Assembly: GCF_024166365.1 (NCBI RefSeq)
Contig: NC_064820.1
Coordinates: 62,597,501-62,661,500, forward strand
DNA: 64,000 nt
Direction of reading: 5' to 3'
Source: Elephas maximus indicus
Taxonomy: Eukaryota > Chordata > Mammalia > Proboscidea > Elephantidae
Shown here: positions 1-10,540 of the stretch, in pieces
Position numbering within the stretch: the first letter of the stretch is position 1
Layout of the letters: each line of letters starts with the position of its first letter
Position numbers and translations under genes: made by a program
Notes under the pieces: model-generated
Databases searched by the model: none
What the model saw: the letters and a program-made list of their open reading frames with translations, nothing else
Told to the model about the DNA's origin: nothing

Positions 1-24
1 GCTGCTCGATGGCATCGGGTTACC
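1..24 (+). repeat. AfroSINE 3' tail, cut by window edge
   Basis: The sequence CTCGATGGCATCGGGTT matches the end of plus-strand AfroSINE copies elsewhere in the window (compare 21289-21312). Only the tail lies inside the window. Confidence 0.6.
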
Positions 25-43
25 TTAACGTCCCACCCCATTG

Positions 44-246
44 CCAAACCCATTGCCTTCAAGTCAGTTTCAACTCATAGTGGTCCTAGAGGACAGGGTA
101 GAACCGCCCTGTAGGATTTCCAAGGCTGTAAATCTTTACAGAAGCAGACTGCCACATATTTCTGCCACAGTGCCTGGTGGGTTCAAACTGCCAATCTTTC
201 GGTTAGCAGCCAAACACTTAACCACTGGGCCCCCGGGGCTCCTCCT
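44..246 (-). repeat. AfroSINE, type C
   Basis: Read on the minus strand it begins GAGCCCCGGGGGCCCAGTGG, then a B-box-like TTTGAACCC, the GTGGCAGAAATATG block and a tail ending near 44. It is diverged, with several substitutions in the B box. It faces the plus-strand SINE tail at 1-24. Confidence 0.8.
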
Positions 247-337
247 GTCACGTCCAGACCAAGTTTTACACCCAGCCTTTATTATATAGGTAAATAGTGA
301 GCTTCTTTATGATATTTGTTTATGATCCTCTAAAATA

Positions 338-533
338 GGAGTCCCTGGGTGTTGCAGATGGCTAAGCCCTTGACTCCTAGCTGAAGGGTTGGTAGTTCGA
401 ACTCACCCAGAGGCACCTCAGAAGACAAGTCTAGCAATCTGCTTCTGAAAGGTCACAGGCTTAAAAGCCCTGTGGAGCAGTTCTGCTCAGCATTCATGGG
501 GTAACCATGAGTCAGAATCAACTCAACAACAAC
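338..533 (+). repeat. AfroSINE, type B
   Basis: Starts GGAGTCCCTGGGTG, has the B box GTAGTTCGAACTC and the type B body CAGAGGCACCTCAGAAG...CTGCTTCTGAAAGG, and ends ATGAGTCAGAATCAACTCAACAACAAC. The CAACAACAAC terminus is the same as the 3' end of the RTE LINEs in this window. Confidence 0.85.
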
Positions 534-869
534 TAACAATAAGGTAAAATAATTGTAAAGAATAGGTTGTCATTGTTTTTATTATTTCAATTACAACTTC
601 CTGATTATCATAAAAAAAATTTTTTTATATGTTTACCATATATACTTAATTATTTGATAGACTATTGAACTTTCCACATGAAATTCAGTTCTAGCCTACA
701 AAATATGCAGGCATTTAATAAAAGTCTAACACTGTGTGTGTTAGGGTGTATCCTTTCCAACTGTGAAAATGATCATGAATCTGATTTTTCAGTTTGTAGT
801 GCCATCATGTGGACAGGACCAATATTGTAACTCATAAAACAAAAAAAAGAAAGAAATGTAATTTCCTTT
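534..869. other. AT-rich intergenic DNA, nothing recognised
   Basis: No gene or identifiable repeat was seen between the SINE and the following L1 relic. It holds short A and T runs only. Confidence 0.5.
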
Positions 870-1995
870 GGAGATAAATCCTTACAAAATATTTTTATAT
901 AAATCTGTAAATTTAATGCCATTACAATAAAATTCCAATGGGATTTTAGTGAAGCTTGACAAGCTGGTTGTAAAATTTATATGGAAGTGGAAAGGACCAA
1001 GAATAGCAAAGTCACTTCAAAGAAGAGTAAAAGGGGGAGGGGCTTTCTTTACCTGCTATCAGGGCTTATAATGGAGCTATAGCAGTTAAGAAAGTTTGGT
1101 TCCATCACAGGGATAGATAGACTGCCCAGTGGAATGCAGAACCTAGGAATAGAGCCTCAAATATATGGAACTTCGACATATGACAGGAGTGTCATAATAG
1201 ATTGGTGAGAAAAGAAGAGACTATTTAGTAAATGGAACTAAGAATGAATGGTTTCTTCATAGAGAAAAAGGTAAATTCCTGTCTTATGCAATATACAAAA
1301 AATCTATTCTGGGTGGAGTAAAGATTCAAATGTCAAGAGCAAAACTTTAGAATATTAATAGAAAATATGGGCATATAACTATAGGGCCAATATGAGATGA
1401 GTTCTGAATATAGGGTAGGGAAAATTTTCTTAAAACACAAAAAGTACTAACTCTATAATAAAAGATTAATCTGACTAAAATTAGGAACTTTGATTCATCA
1501 AAAGCTACTTTAAAGTAAAACTATGCCTATAAATTAGGAGAAGGTATTTGCATTCATATAACCAACAATTAATACAAGAACATATAAAGAGCCCCTACAA
1601 ATTTATAGGGGGAAAAAAATTACAACAGAAGCATGAGCAAAAGACACAAGCATTTCACAGAAGAGAAACTATTTGAGCAAAAAAGAAAAAAGGATGAGCT
1701 TCTTAACATCATTAATAATCAGGGAAATGAAAATCAAGACAATTTAGAAAGCCTAAAAATATCCAGAGTTGGAGAAGGTGTGCATGAACGATTTACTTAT
1801 ACAGTTCTGCTGGGAGAGTAAATTATCATTCTTATGCCCTACAACCCAGCCAGAAAAATGCTTGTACCTGTGTACCAGGACACGTACACAAGCATAGTCA
1901 TAGCAGCACTTTTTGTAATAGCAAAACAACTGGAAACAGCCCAAATGCTCATTGATAGGAGGATGGATAAATAAATCCTGGTGCATACAAGTAAT
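870..1995 (+). repeat. Old L1 (L1M-type) ORF2 3' part and 3' UTR
   Basis: The stretch from about 900 (CAATGGGATTTTAGTGAAGC) through the 'TATGGAAGTGGAAAGGACC' region to 'AAACAACTGGAAACAGCCC' follows the C-terminal ORF2 and 3' UTR of ancient mammalian L1s. No reading frame longer than about 60 codons survives, so it is a fossil. It continues at 2400 after two SINE insertions. Confidence 0.7.
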
Positions 1996-2167
1996 CAAAA
2001 AAAAAAAAAACCAAACCCAGTGCCATCGAGTCGATTCCGACTCATAGCAACCCTATAGGCCGGAGTAGAACTGCCCCATAGAGTTTCCAAGGAGTGCCTG
2101 GCGAATTTGAACTGCCAACCCTTTGGTTAGCAGCCGTAGCACTTAACCACTACGCCACCAGGGTTTC
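1996..2167 (-). repeat. AfroSINE, type A, with perfect 12-bp TSD
   Basis: Minus-strand SINE with its A-rich tail at 1996-2010 and head at 2167. It is flanked by CATACAAGTAAT at 1984-1995 and 2168-2179. It interrupts the L1 relic. Confidence 0.92.
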
Positions 2168-2186
2168 CATACAAGTAATAGGATAT

Positions 2187-2399
2187 TAAAAAAAAAAAAA
2201 AAAAGCCATCGAATCAATTTTGACCCATAGTGACCCCCCTGTATTACAGAGTAAAATGGTCCTGACAGGTTTTCTTGGCTGTGACCTTTATGGAAGCAGA
2301 TCTACAGGCCTTTCTTTCGCTGTACCACTAGATGGGCTTGAACCGCCAAATTGTAGGCTAGCAGCCTATCACACACGACGTGCACCACCCAGGGATCTT
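2187..2399 (-). repeat. AfroSINE, type C-like, with 9-bp TSD
   Basis: Minus-strand SINE with a poly(A) tail of about 16 at 2187-2204 and a diverged body. ATAGGATAT flanks it at 2178-2186 and 2400-2408. It inserted only a few bases from the previous SINE. Confidence 0.85.
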
Positions 2400-2600
2400 A
2401 TAGGATATATTGCAACAGTGAAAATGAATGAATTACAGATATCCACATCAATATGGTTGAATCTTAATAATGTTGAGTTATAAAAAGACAAAATTACCCT
2501 TTTTATAAAATTCTAAAACTACATCTAAACAGTATTTTGTTTAGGCATGCATATATATCTGACTAAAAATATTATTTTAAAAAACTAAGGGAGTGTTAAA
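2400..2600 (+). repeat. Old L1 3' UTR, continuation
   Basis: GCAACAGTGAAAATGAATGA followed by ATATGGTTGAATCTTAATAATG resembles the L1M 3' UTR, and it follows on from the relic at 870-1995. The 3' limit is uncertain. Confidence 0.55.
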
Positions 2601-4015
2601 CACACAATGGAAAGTAGTAGTAATATGGTGTGGGTGAGGACTGAGGAGGAATATTCAAGTCCATATAAGTTATTGTCAATGATCTAATCCTAGGGTTAGA
2701 TAGCAGGTTCATGGGTGTTATTATAATTCAATTAAAAAAAAAAAAAAACACTCAAATGGGTCATGCATGCATGCAGAAACCAATGATAACTATGTCATGA
2801 GCCAAGAAGTCCAGCTAGGCCCACCTTAAATCCAAGTTAAAAAAAAAAAAATTACTTCTGCCAAGCAAGTGATGTGAGGAAAATAAAAGAATGAGAAAAA
2901 CGTTTTGATATGTGAGTGTGTTCCCAAGAGGATTCGAGAGATAGGTTGGGCATGTTAAATCCTGCATGATCTCTAAAACTTCACCTGAAGAGTGAAAAGA
3001 ATCCAAACCTAATTTTATATTCATGACAACATAGGTAATTGATTAGATATCTAAATTTAATGTCCAACTCTTTGAAAAGTAGCTTAATGAATAAAAAAAT
3101 AATAGGTTAATTTTAGAATTTAAAATTAAACATTAAACATGTGAACTATCTTTTATGTTATGTTCATTTTACATGCTGGCATTTTGAAAAAGAATAAAAA
3201 CCCTGTGGTAAATCTTGCCAGTAATCTTTGACAGAGGTTTATATTACACATATTTTAAAATGTTTGACCAAAAATGATTTTATTTCTTATTTATTACCTT
3301 TATCCACTCATCCATCCGCCAGTTTTTTGCATGTGATAATAACAATATTTCAGGACAACTTTTATTTCCCCATTCACTGTTGCACCAACCTCAGTATATT
3401 GTTGTGGACTTAAATCTCCCTTTGCTGATACACAGTGATAACACCAATCAATACTGTAAAGTTTTTAAGGTTTTTTTTTTAAATGCAGCTATTCCGTTAA
3501 GTCCTACTCACTGCGTTGTTGCCTTGGGCAGCACCAGCGAAAAAAAGAAATCTGGCATTTGAATCTATATTAGACAGCACAATTATTTACTTTCTAAGGT
3601 CAATTCATTTAAAACTTTATGATTAAAAAACAAATCATTCCATGAACATAACATAAACAAAAACAAGCTAAAGGTGCTTTAGTTTTTCCTCATTCTTGGA
3701 AGTGAAAACCTCCCATAAATATTTTTACTATTAAAATCTTGTCTTACTGACATGTTAAAAAAAAAAAAAAAATTAGAGAAAAACTTCCATTCTTCCCTGT
3801 TTGGATTCTTAACAGTTTGCTTATCCTCAGCGCATGAACTTCTAAATTTCCTATTCATTTACGACTGTGTCTTCAAATATATACTTAAAAAAAAGATGAA
3901 AACTTTTTTTTCTTACACTATACAGTCCATTGGAATTTAGACTCTTCAGAGTATTACCAACATCACAATGAAATCTCATTAAATTAGAATCTTATGCATA
4001 CATCAGTATCAACAT
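2601..4015. other. AT-rich intergenic DNA, nothing recognised
   Basis: Contains several A/T homopolymers (for example 2730-2748, 2839-2851, 3757-3771) and only short spurious reading frames. No conserved domain, exon signature or repeat was identified. Confidence 0.5.
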
Positions 4016-4178
4016 GAAAAAAACAAACTTGCCATCGAGTCAATTCCAACTCATAGTGACCCTATAGGACAGAGTGGAACTGCCCCATAGAATTACCAAG
4101 GAGTGCCTGGTAGATTCGAACTGCTGACCTTTTGGTTAGCAGATGTAGCACTTAACCACTACGCCACCAGGGTTTCCA
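4016..4178 (-). repeat. AfroSINE, type A
   Basis: Minus-strand copy with 'GCCACCAGGGTTTCC' at the head end and the A-rich tail near 4016-4027. The B box reads AGATTCGAACTG in plus orientation. Confidence 0.88.
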
Positions 4179-4636
4179 AATATCCACCTATAGTCCCTTA
4201 ATAGCATTTTCTTTAAAGAACTTGCTTTTGCCATTTCTGTTTTAACAGTGGAATTTTATGAGGTCCTGTTTTACTATTTTTAAGTCTACTTGAAAACACT
4301 AGTTAGTAATTGTTCGTTACCCCTGAAAAATTATTTTATTAGGAAATTTATGGGTACCTTAGATGGGAAATCAAAAGGTGGAGAAAAAAATCTGGGTAGA
4401 TTTAGTTTTAGCTTCCCAGGACAACACAAAGACAAATAAAGATTATTAGAACTATTCCAAAATGCTGCTTTAAACACAGAATAAATAGCTAAAGCTATTG
4501 AACTTATATTTCTTATCAAGCTTGATAAACGAAGGGTGATTTAGCACACAATAACAAAGTGCACGCCCTCCCTGTCAGTGGATGGTTGTTTTATTAACCG
4601 GTTCAGAGAAAATACTACCCACTTTGGTGACTGCTC

Positions 4637-4858
4637 TGGAGTCCCTGGGTGGTGCAAATGGTTAAAAGCTTGGCTCCTAACCAAAGTGTTGTCCGTTTGA
4701 ATCTACTCTGAGATGCCTCAGAGGAAAAGCCTGGCAATCAACTTCTGAAAGATCACAGCTATTGAAAATCCTGTGGGAAACCCTATGGAGCTCAGTTTTA
4801 CCCTGAAACACATGGGGTCTCTATGAGCAGAATCTACTTGACAGCAATGGTTTGTGTG
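4637..4858 (+). repeat. AfroSINE, type B
   Basis: GGAGTCCCTGGGTGGTGC head, type B body (CCTCAGAGGAAAAGCCTGGC) and tail GGGTCTCTATGAGCAGAATC. It carries a short internal duplication: 'AAATCCTGTGGG' is followed by 'AAACCCTATGGA'. Confidence 0.85.
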
Positions 4859-5204
4859 TGTGGTTTTTTTTTTGTTTTGTTTTCTTTTGTGACAACTATA
4901 ACCCCAGGGTCTTTTTCCTCTTGAGGATTTCCAGTGAAGAACATGCATACATGTAAAACTGTTCTTTACTTTGAATATCCTGGTTCCAGTGCCTTTTTGT
5001 TCTTCCCAATAAAATCTCTTCCAGGGAGTCAAGGAGAGTTACAACTCAAAGTTGCTAAAATGCTTCAAAAGCAGTCACTCTGGAAGGGCCAGTTAGCTTT
5101 GTGCTTGCCTCTTTCACCAGAGTCTAGACTTATATTATTCTTTTTCCATTTAAGAACTGAACTGTTTTCATTAACTAAAGGTTTTTTGTTTTTTTAGTTC
5201 TGTC

Positions 5205-5385
5205 CCACTTATTCTGTGTGTGACCTCTGTCAAGTTATTTTGAGTCTCTTTCCCCGTCTATAAACTGGAGACAACACCACCTACCAAATAGGGTTGTTGT
5301 GAGGATTAAATGACATAGTCCATGTAAAATGCTTTCAAAAGTGTTGGAATATATTAAGTGTTCAATATATATTAACTATGAGGAA
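5205..5385 (+). repeat. MIR SINE
   Basis: Shows the MIR core pattern: 'GTGACCTCTGTCAAGTTATTT', a 'CCCCGTCTATAAACTGG' segment, 'GGGTTGTTGTGAGGATTAAA' and a 3' part ending near 'TAAGTGTTCAATA'. It is old and diverged, as expected for a pan-mammalian SINE. Confidence 0.75.
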
Positions 5386-5389
5386 CTTC

Positions 5390-5556
5390 TAATACCAACC
5401 ACATCCACTGCCGTGGAGTTGATTATGACTCATAGCAACCCTATAGGACAGAGTAGAACTGCCCGATAGGGTTTCCAAGGAGCGGCTGCTGAATTCAAAC
5501 TGTCAACCTTTTGATCAACGGCCTAAGCTCTTAAGCACTGTGCCACCAGGGCTCCC
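5390..5556 (-). repeat. AfroSINE, type A
   Basis: Minus-strand copy from 'AACCACATCCACTGCCGTGG' to 'TGCCACCAGGGCTCCCC'. The body retains CCCTATAGGACAGAGTAGAA. Confidence 0.87.
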
Positions 5557-5853
5557 CAATAACAACATAGCTATATAAGTTAGCTTCCCCCCCACCCCCC
5601 GCCACTTCTAATCCAAGAAACTATCTAAAAGAAGAATGGATAATAAGACCACGACATCCATTTTTGGTATACAAAGGAGAAAGACTGTATTTGTACAGGC
5701 TGCCAAAAACAAGCATAGTTGTTCAGAATTTGCATTAGAAAATCTTAAACAACAATTGGATCAAATAAAAATTGCAAACCTAAACCTAAATTTCAGAGTA
5801 TGTAGAAAAAATAATGATAAAATGTTATCAGGACCTAAGTTATACAGCTAAAG

Positions 5854-6070
5854 CACGTAGTTCTCAACTGGGGCAATTTTGACCTCCCTTGGGACATTTA
5901 CTATGTCCAGAGACATTTTTGGCTGTCACAACTCGGTGGTGGAGTGGTATTCACATCTAGTGGAAAGAAACCAGAGATATTGCTAAACATCCTGGAATGC
6001 GCAGAACATCCCCCACAACAAAGAATTGTCAGGCCCAAAATATCAATAATACTGAAGCTGAGAAACTCTA
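5854..6070 (+). mobile_element. Non-autonomous hAT (MER5-like) with perfect 8-bp TSD
   Basis: The 217-bp unit begins CACGTAGTTCTCAACTGG and ends GCTGAGAAACTCT, which are degenerate hAT-Charlie inverted termini (consensus CAGTGGTTCTCAA). Its interior ('GACATTTTTGGCTGTCACAA', 'CCCCACAACAAAGAATTGTC') matches remembered MER5-type elements. AGCTAAAG occurs immediately on both sides (5846-5853 and 6071-6078), the 8-bp duplication expected for hAT transposition. Confidence 0.88.
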
Positions 6071-6078
6071 GCTAAAGT

Positions 6079-6738
6079 AATACTCAGAGGCAAATTCACA
6101 GCCTTAAATACTTCTATCAGTAAATGAAGAAGAATGAAAATAATCCTGTGTATTTACAAACAAGTAATAAAACGTATAAAGTGTTAGCTAGCTCACACTC
6201 TGCTCCCCCCACAACAAAAGAGAGGTAAGGGAAAGAGTAAATATACTTAAACAGAACTGAATGGAAATGTGAAAGAGAAATGGCATTCTGCCAATAGCAG
6301 TGACTTTAGCCTGGTTCTGGGGGCTCAGCATGGTACCTGCAACCTGGGATATTCAATCACTGTGAAAGGAGAAAGCCTTGTCAAAGAGGTGATGTACTGG
6401 GGCAGCTGGCTGTGCACTGTGACGAGAAAAATTATCAGTGGTGACAGGCAGCAAAGAGTCTTATTTTTCGTTTTAGTAAATTTGACAAAAATTGAATTAT
6501 ATAGAAAGGTGGAAAGAAGAGTACAATGAATATTCATATATCTACTACCTAGATTGACTTTTTGCCATATTTGCTGCATCTCAAATCTCTCTGACGTACC
6601 ATTGAAGAGTATTTTACAGATACCATAATACTATCCCTAAATACTTACTCATGTGTCTCTTAATATAAGGAAATTCTTATATGTATTTCCAATACGCTTA
6701 TTACACTTTTCAAAATAATAACTCTTCAATATCTAGTG
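6079..6738. other. Intergenic DNA, nothing recognised
   Basis: No exon or identifiable repeat was seen. The overlapping reading frames on opposite strands around 6269-6579 show no domain. Confidence 0.45.
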
Positions 6739-8253
6739 TTGTTGTTTTTAGGTGCCATTGTACACCTATGTACAACAGAAGGAAACACTGCCCAGTCTTG
6801 TGCCATCCTCACAATCGTTACTATGTTTGAGCCCATTGTTGCAGCCACTGTATCAACCCATCTCATTAAGGGTCTTCCATTTTTTTCCCTGACCCTCTAC
6901 CAAGCATGATGTACTTCTCCAAGCACTGGTCCCTCCTGATAACATGTCCAAAGTACATGGGACAAAGTCTTGCCATCCTCGCTTCCAAGGAGCATTCTGG
7001 CTGTACTCATTCCAAGACAGATTTGTTCATTCTTCTGGCAGTCCCTGGTATATTCAAGATTCTTCTCAAACCCCATAGTTCAAAGGCATCTATTCTTCTT
7101 TGGTCTTCCTTATTCATTGTCCAGCTTTTGCATGCATATGAACCAAAAACCCTTGAAAATACCATGACTTGAGTCAGGCACACCTTAGTCCTCAAGGTGA
7201 CATCTTTGCTTTTTAACTCTTTAAAGAAAGAGGTCTTTTGCAACAGATTTGCCCAATGCAATACATCCTATGATTTCTTGACTGCTGCTTCCATGGGTGT
7301 TGATTGTAGATTCAAGTAAAATTAAATCCTTGACGACATCAATCTTTTCTCTATTTATGATGTTGCTTTTTGGTCCAGTTTTGAGAATTTTTGTTTTCTT
7401 TATGTTAAGGTGTAATCTATACTGAAGGCTGTGGTCTTTGATCTTCATCAGTAAGTGCTACAAGTTCTCTTTGCTTTCAACAAGCAAGGTTACATCATCT
7501 GCATATTGCAGGTTGTTGATAAGCCTTCCTCCAATCCCGATGCCATATAACCCAGCTTCTCCAATTATTTGCTCACTATACAGATTGAATAAGTATGGTG
7601 AAAGGATACAACCCTGACGCACACCTTTCCTGATTTTAAAATATGTAGCATCCCCTTTTTCTGCTCAAACAACTGCCTCTTGGTCTATGTACAGGTTTCT
7701 CATGAGCACAATTAAGTGTTCTAGAATTTCCATTCTTCGCAATGTTATCCATAACTTGTTATGATCCACACAGTCAAATGCCTTTGCATAGTCAATAAAA
7801 CAAAGGTAAACATCTTTCTGGTATTCTGTGCTTCCAGCCAAGATTCATCTGACATCAGCAATGATATCCCTTGTTCCATGTCCTCTTCTGAATTCAGCTT
7901 GAATTTCTGGCAGTTCCCTGCCCATGTACTGCTACAATTGTTTTTTAATTACCTTCTGCAAAATTTTACTTGTGTGTGACATTAGTGATATTTGATAATT
8001 TACAAATTCTGTTGGATCACATTTCTTTGGGATGGGCACAAATATGGATCTCTTCCAGCTGGTTGACCAGGTAGCTGTCTTCCAAATTTCTTGGCATACA
8101 CAAGTGAGCGCTTCCAGCATTGCATTCATTTGTTGAAACATCTCAGTTGGTATTCTGTCAATTCCTAGAGTCTTGTTTTTTTTCAGTGCCTTCAATGCAG
8201 CTTGAACTTCTTCCTTCAATAGCATCAGTTCTTGATCATATGCTACCTCCCGA
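6739..8253 (-). mobile_element. RTE/BovB-clade LINE, 5'-truncated, reverse transcriptase relic
   Basis: Reads on the minus strand from about 8253 to the 3' tail at 6739 (GTTGTTGTTTTTAGGTGCC in plus orientation). The reverse transcriptase retains motif A, FIDYAKAFD (about 7770-7800), and motif C, YADD (7494-7505), followed by the C-terminal domain with 'NKEDQRRIDAFELW'. Several frameshifts and stops split it into fragments (for example 7932-8312 and 7007-7448). The endonuclease is missing. The sequence clade is the one named BovB/RTE in ruminants and afrotherians. It is non-functional. Confidence 0.9.
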
Positions 8254-8393
8254 AAAAAAAAAAAATTGAGTGATGACGATGAGGAAAATAGAATATTATC
8301 TGGAAAGACCATTGGGGTTAAAGTTGTTTATTGCAGAAAGAGCAATTCAAGATGTTGGATAATGAAGGCTACTTGAAGAAATATGATCTCTGG

Positions 8394-8614
8394 CAGGGGT
8401 GGATTAACCAGTAAGCAAGGTACACACCGGCTTACATTAAGCAAGGTACACATGGGCTTACTTGTGTTTACTTCCTCATCTGTAGTGAACAATTTCACAT
8501 GGATTTCACTGCATCTTTGATGTGATGGAAAACAGGTGAAATTGTTCACTACAGATCAGAAAGTATGCACAAGTAAGCCTTTGTATACGTTGTTTATTGG
8601 GTAATGCAGCCCTG
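8394..8614. mobile_element. Palindromic hAT-like element, copy 1
   Basis: This 221-bp element starts CAGGGGTGGATTAACC and its other end, reverse-complemented, starts CAGGGCTGCATTACCC. Most of it is an inverted repeat. The inner 21-base arms ATCTGTAGTGAACAATTTCAC are perfect complements around a spacer of about 36 bases. The left arm carries a partial internal duplication (GCAAGGTACACA-CCGGCTTAC and GCAAGGTACACA-TGGGCTTAC). A second copy lies at 58404-58619. Flanking 8-mers here (ATCTCTGG and GTTCCAGG) no longer match. Confidence 0.75.
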
Positions 8615-9500
8615 GTTCCAGGGAGGGACAGAGGAGGAGGAGTTTGCCTTCAGGACAAGGAAGAAGCAAGTCTGCTCCTCTGAAATGGGCAGGAGTAATG
8701 AGAAGAGACTGGAGACAGCTGGAGAGAAGAGAAGTGATGAGAGCCCCCACTCAAGGCGATAATCATCTCAGTAAGTATAAAGTGAAGTCATGTGCTAAGA
8801 GTAGGGGTGTAGGAGGAGAAAAGAGAAGGTGTTAAACAACTGTTGGGAAGAGTATGCCAAGAAATCGATAGTAGAGGAATAGGAGAAAGCATCATTCAGG
8901 CTTGTTGCCCATCCTAGCTTTCCTGTGAGCTTTAAGTGTAATTTTATCAATATTGATCCCTTTAAAGTGTCTATATTTTTCAAACTTCCTACAATAAACA
9001 AGGAATAAATAATAATTTTTCAAAACAAGGCGTTTGAAAAAAAGATCAAGGAAAGGGAAGATAATCTCATCAGCAAGCCCGCTTAGTACTACAGTGTAAG
9101 AGGCTGCTGCATTTATGTGGAGTAATTTGATGATTCCTCAGGCTGTTTTGTCAGTCTCAGGTGGCTTAAAAAGATTCCCTCTTAAATAGTAGACAGTACA
9201 TTCAGGGAGTCTATCCACAGCTGAGCAGACAAGCTAGAATGGTCATCCCTCGAACTTTGCTCAAGTTGTGCTGGCCGGGAGTATGATGCTTCCTATCGAT
9301 CAGTTACGTAGAAGTCATCTTTGTAACAAAAACAGTGATAACTGGACATGCAGCCAAAACTGGATGTGAGACAGGGAAAAAAAGCACAACCCAAGATTTT
9401 TAGCCAGTAGAGGGCAGCCTTTTCTAGGTTATTGTGGTTAAACAGCATTTCCTCCCATATTGTGAGGTCCTTCACTTATTATCTTTTTTTCCCTACAGGT
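8615..9500. other. Intergenic DNA, nothing recognised
   Basis: No gene, exon or repeat identified. Includes a GA-rich stretch at 8620-8740. Confidence 0.45.
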
Positions 9501-9509
9501 CGTATAATC

Positions 9510-9668
9510 AAATTAAAAAACCCATTGCGGTCAAATCCATTCCAATTCAAAGCAAACCTATGGGACAGAGTAGAACTGTCCCATGGGGTTTCCAAGGAGC
9601 AGCTGGTGGATTCAAACTGCCAACCTTTTGGTTAGCAGCACAGCTCAACCACTGCACCACCAAGGCTC
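9510..9668 (-). repeat. AfroSINE, type A
   Basis: Minus-strand copy with the A-rich tail at 9510-9522 and the head at 'GCACCACCAAGGCTC'. Confidence 0.85.
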
Positions 9669-10540
9669 TGGTGATACTGTAGAGGGTATGAAAAGTAGTT
9701 TAATGATAGAAATATAATTAAATACCCCCTTCTACAAATATAATAGTGTTGGTGCTTTGGAGCTGCACTGTGGCCTGAGAATTTGGGAGACAACTCCAAA
9801 AATAGCTACCTCTGTCCTCAGGAACTGGTTGCCTGGCTTTTTCTTTTCCCTTTAAATAATGCAGCAGAACTGAAGGGGCCACCAGTTGTTTCTCCTGCCC
9901 AGCATCCATTCCCTTCTTCTAGTCAGAACTTCATGGTATCCTTTGACGAACCAAGCACTGGTGGGGAAGAAGGAGTGGTTAACCTCACTCACCAGCTCCA
10001 GGGTGGGTATGATGCTGACCTAACACATTAGAAGACCACACACCTATAGCCACAAAGGTTTTCCCAAGGATTGGCTTGAAACTTGACTCAGGCCAATAGT
10101 CAGCCTAGGACTTCTGGAGCTGTTGAGAAAGATAAGCACTCTTGCCACTATACTGCTAGCTGCAAAGATATTAAGCCTGGAGCTTCAGGGGATCCCCATC
10201 TGGAGAGGGCCTACATAGAAAAGGAAACCAAGCAAGAGAAGGCAATACCAAGCTATGAAGTTGTTCAAGTCCCTGGACCCAGCCATTTCATTTTGTCTTA
10301 TTTTGTTTTGTTGTATTTTATTATGAAATGTTTCAGATATTCATGAAGATTATTGTAATGATTATCCACATACCCACCAGTTAGGTTGAGAAATAACTGA
10401 TTACCAATGAAATTAATTCATGAACTCTTCAGTGACGTAGGTCAATGAATACATTTTGCCTAAGCCAGCTTGAGTTGTAGCTCTGTCCTTTGCAACAAAA
10501 AACTGGTGGAATACACACATATTTTTGACTGCTGAATAAA
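9669..10540. other. Intergenic DNA, nothing recognised
   Basis: Several short reading frames (for example 9783-10031 and 10083-10346) have no recognisable domain and no supporting splice context. No repeat was identified. Confidence 0.45.

Noticed and set aside
10083-10346. 87-codon plus-strand frame in repeat-poor DNA
   Set aside because: Low-complexity ending (LYFIMKCF), no domain, no splice signals; length is within chance.
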